Made by a program: the position numbers and the translations under genes. A stretch of DNA of 64,000 nucleotides, taken from NCBI GenBank assembly GCA_902712845.1, contig LR743504.1, positions 3,694,001 to 3,758,000 on the forward strand. The letters are read 5' to 3'. The notes beneath the pieces were generated by a model, which worked only from the letters and a program-made list of their open reading frames with translations, was not told the DNA's origin and ran no database searches. Below are positions 61,649-64,000 of the stretch, piece after piece (positions within the stretch are counted from its first letter, which is position 1; every line of letters starts with the position of its first letter). The DNA comes from Methylobacterium bullatum. Its GTDB lineage: Bacteria; Pseudomonadota; Alphaproteobacteria; Rhizobiales; Beijerinckiaceae.

Positions 61649-62929
61649 ATGTCCGGATCATCGACCCGACACGGTCTCCTCTACGCTGCCGGCCTCGTCG
61701 CGATGCTGAGCGTCGCCGCGCCGGGCGAAGCCGCTCCGGCCCATGCGGGCGCCCCGGCGAGAACCGCTTCCCCCAAGGATTCCTTCAAAGCATCGCCCGC
61801 CAGAGCATCCGAGCGCGTGCCGTTCACGGCCGGTGACGCCGCCGAGGCCCGGCCCGACGGCCTGAAGGGCCAGATCCGGATCGCGGCCGACGACACCAAG
61901 GCGTTCCAGGGCCTCGTCGACGGGGCGAGCGCGGCGGCCGATCCGTGGCTTGTCCTGTCGGGCGGCGGCGAGAACGGGGCTTTTGCCGCCGGCCTCCTCA
62001 ACGGCTGGTCGAAGGCCGGCGACCGGCCCGTTTTCGGCATCATCACCGGGGTGAGCACGGGGGCGATGATCGCGCCCTTCGCTTTCCTCGGCTCCAGCGC
62101 CGATGCGACGCTGGCGCGGGCCTATACCGAGATCTCCGCCGCCGACGTGTTCGAGTTCGGCGGCACCAATGAGGCCCTCACCGATACCTGGCCGCTCAAG
62201 CGCCGGATCGACCGGATGGTGACGGGCAAGCTTCTGGCCGACATCGCCGCCGAGCACGCCAAGGGACGGCGCCTGCTGGTGGCAACCACGGCCGTGGACA
62301 GCGAGCGCCCCGTCCTGTGGGACATGGGCGCCATCGCCTCCGAGGGCAGCCCGAAGGCGCTCGACCTGTTTCGCGCGATCATCCTCGCCTCCTCGGCGGT
62401 GCCGGGCGTGTTCCCGCCGGTGATGATCGACGTGGTCGGTACGGACGGGAAGCGCTTCCAGGAAATGCATGCGGATGGCGGCACCACCGCGCCGTTCTAC
62501 CTGGCGCCGGAAGCCGCGATCCTCGGCAAGGCCAAGGTGAGGCTTCCCACGAGCACGATCTGTCTCGTCGTCAATAACACGGTGACGCCGGATTTCCAGA
62601 TGGCCACACGCACGACCCTGAGCGTGCTCGGCCGCGCGATGTCCGCCGCGATCAAGGCGCAGACCCGCGCGGCGCTCGCCCTCACGGAGCGTTTCGCGGA
62701 GCGCAACGGCCTCGATCTCGAGGTGGCCGAGATCGACAACCGGTTCACGCGCACCACCTCGGCGCCGTTCGACCAGGATTACATGAAGGCCCTCTTCGCC
62801 CATGGCGAACGCCTCGGTCACGAGGGCACCGCCTTCAGCCGCGGAACCCCCGCCGCCTCGATCCCCACCGGATCGACCGGTGAGCAGACCGGAGGGACGG
62901 AGATGGCGACGAGCCTCGCCCGGCGCTGA
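61649..62929 (+). CDS. Patatin-like phospholipase, exported
   Basis: A 426-residue lipase with an N-terminal signal (L-L-Y-A-A-G-L-V-A-M-L-S-V-A-A-P-G-E-A). The patatin domain from about 105 has the oxyanion loop S-G-G-G-E-N-G-A-F, the nucleophile elbow G-V-S-T-G (catalytic Ser) and the D-G-G of A-D-G-G-T-T-A-P-F (catalytic Asp). It would hydrolyse lipids in the periplasm or envelope. About 70 low-complexity residues separate signal and domain. Confidence 0.88.
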   Translation: MSGSSTRHGLLYAAGLVAMLSVAAPGEAAPAHAGAPARTASPKDSFKASPARASERVPFTAGDAAEARPDGLKGQIRIAADDTKAFQGLVDGASAAADPWLVLSGGGENGAFAAGLLNGWSKAGDRPVFGIITGVSTGAMIAPFAFLGSSADATLARAYTEISAADVFEFGGTNEALTDTWPLKRRIDRMVTGKLLADIAAEHAKGRRLLVATTAVDSERPVLWDMGAIASEGSPKALDLFRAIILASSAVPGVFPPVMIDVVGTDGKRFQEMHADGGTTAPFYLAPEAAILGKAKVRLPTSTICLVVNNTVTPDFQMATRTTLSVLGRAMSAAIKAQTRAALALTERFAERNGLDLEVAEIDNRFTRTTSAPFDQDYMKALFAHGERLGHEGTAFSRGTPAASIPTGSTGEQTGGTEMATSLARR

Positions 62930-62932
62930 CCG

Positions 62933-64000
62933 TCACCGCATCAGCGACGGTGCGCCGAGGCGCGGCAGCACACCCTCGCGCATGACGACGCGGCGCAGCG
63001 GCCCGATCGTGGTCATCGCCAGCAGGCCGAACCCGCGTAGGGCGTCGACGGGGATCAGGGAGCTGAGCAGGCTGCGGTTGAGGGTGTCCACCGCCGCCGT
63101 GCGCAGGCGGGCATCCAGCGACCGGGACCGGGCGAAGCCGGACAGGGCCTGGCGCGAGCCGGGATCGCGCCCGTCCGAGATCGCGGCCAGGACGCTGTCG
63201 CGCAACGCCGCCGCATCGCGCAGGCCGAGATTGAGCCCCTGCGCTCCGATGGGCGGGAAAGCGTGCGCCGCCTCGCCGACGAGGGCGATGCGCGGCCCGA
63301 CGGGGGAGGCGACAGAGAGGCCGCGCATGGGCACGAGCCCGCGCGGCCCATCGATGCGCATGGCCCCGAGCATGGCCTGGGCCTGGTTCTCGATGGACCG
63401 CGCGAGATTGGCATCTTCCAGTTCGGAGAGGCGCCGCGCCGACCCAGCGCCGGTGACCCAGACGAGGCTGGAACGATGCCCGCCGGGGAGGGGGACCAGG
63501 GTGAACGGCCCCTGCCGGGTATGGAACTCGGTGGAGACGTCCCGGTGCGAGCGCTCGTGGGCGAGCAAGGTGGTGATGGCGGCCTGCGGGTAGGACCAGT
63601 CCCTGGTGGCGATGCCGGCCTGCTCCCGCATGCGCGAGCGGGCTCCGTCGGCACCGACGACGAGGCGCGCCGCGACGGGCCCGCCCTCTTCCAGACCGAT
63701 CCGGGCCTCGTCGGCATCCCGTTCCAGCCCCACCGCGTCGCTCTCGAACAGGGTAAGGCCGGGAGCCGACCGGGCCTGCGCCCGCAGGGTCTCCACGAGG
63801 CGGGCGCTCTCCACGTTCCAGCCGAAGGCGGGAAGGCCGATCTCGGTGGACACGAACCGGGCCGGCGGCGGGCGGAACAGGCTGCCCGTGTCATCGACGA
63901 TGTGGAGCTCGGCCAAGGGTGCGGCATGCGGCGCCACCTCCGCCCAGGCCCCCAGCGCGTCGAGGAAACGCACCGACCCGTCGAGGAGGGCGACCGTGCG
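62933..64000 (-). CDS. UbiH/UbiF-family FAD monooxygenase, 5' truncated by window
   Basis: The frame is open through the right edge, so the N-terminal FAD-binding glycine motif is not visible. The 355 visible residues include G-A-D-G-A-R-S-R-M-R-E (the D-G motif) and A-L-V-G-E-A-A-H-A-F-P-P-I-G-A-Q-G-L-N-L-G (the second FAD motif of ubiquinone hydroxylases). It hydroxylates a ubiquinone precursor or a related phenol. Its 3' end is 3 bases from the patatin-like stop (convergent). Confidence 0.88.
   Translation of the reverse strand, partial: RTVALLDGSVRFLDALGAWAEVAPHAAPLAELHIVDDTGSLFRPPPARFVSTEIGLPAFGWNVESARLVETLRAQARSAPGLTLFESDAVGLERDADEARIGLEEGGPVAARLVVGADGARSRMREQAGIATRDWSYPQAAITTLLAHERSHRDVSTEFHTRQGPFTLVPLPGGHRSSLVWVTGAGSARRLSELEDANLARSIENQAQAMLGAMRIDGPRGLVPMRGLSVASPVGPRIALVGEAAHAFPPIGAQGLNLGLRDAAALRDSVLAAISDGRDPGSRQALSGFARSRSLDARLRTAAVDTLNRSLLSSLIPVDALRGFGLLAMTTIGPLRRVVMREGVLPRLGAPSLMR

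Overview
The window is high-GC DNA from an alphaproteobacterium, most likely a Methylobacterium/Methylorubrum-type member of the Hyphomicrobiales. The pointers are the recG–sdhE–mfd block, an IalB-family secreted protein, HspQ, a DUF502 membrane protein, a Tat-exported OpgG, and a cobalt-type nitrile hydratase. No tRNA, rRNA or CRISPR array was found. Gene names come from reading the translated proteins by eye; no database search was possible.

Region 1 (1–36 kb) is accessory DNA. It opens with an IS3 transposase fragment and a LysR-controlled efflux/monooxygenase pair. Next come two co-regulated blocks. One (2.9–7.1 kb) encodes two SDRs, a small cupin, an FAH-family hydrolase and a lactonase-like metallo-beta-lactamase, with a divergent acyl-CoA thioesterase. 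The other (11.2–17.8 kb) is an aryl-CoA catabolic cluster: MarR regulator, a fused FAD-monooxygenase/old-yellow-enzyme (2-aminobenzoyl-CoA or salicylyl-CoA type), aryl-CoA ligase, hotdog thioesterase, RidA and a kynurenine-formamidase-like hydrolase. Both blocks carry the same palindromic operator motif in their divergent promoters.

Interleaved are three AraC-family regulators, each close to a paralogous outer-membrane transporter of the phenol-degradation 'MetA' type (8, 21 and 25 kb). An FMO-type monooxygenase and a cupin share a direct-repeat AraC-like site. At 26–32 kb an AraC regulator is divergent from a compact redox module: a one-subunit molybdopterin oxidoreductase, an Azotobacter-FdI-type 7Fe ferredoxin, a ferredoxin–NADP reductase and a MoaA. 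Together these could form an NADPH-driven molybdenum enzyme system with its own cofactor gene. IS5, IS3 and IS481 debris, a chemotaxis-receptor remnant and a low-GC Lrp-like gene mark the region as mobile. Inverted copies of a 107-bp double-hairpin repeat lie at 7.1 and 34.7 kb.

Region 2 (36–64 kb) looks like core chromosome. It holds osmoregulated periplasmic glucan synthesis (opgG–opgH), glmU and glmS for UDP-GlcNAc, an EEP-family phosphodiesterase, the cobalt nitrile hydratase operon (alpha, beta, activator, overlapping by ATGA), DUF502, recG, sdhE, mfd, a degenerate receiver protein, a degenerate AMP-binding protein, ialB-like, hspQ, an HpcH/HpaI-type CoA-ester lyase, a patatin-like lipase and a UbiH-type monooxygenase cut by the window edge.
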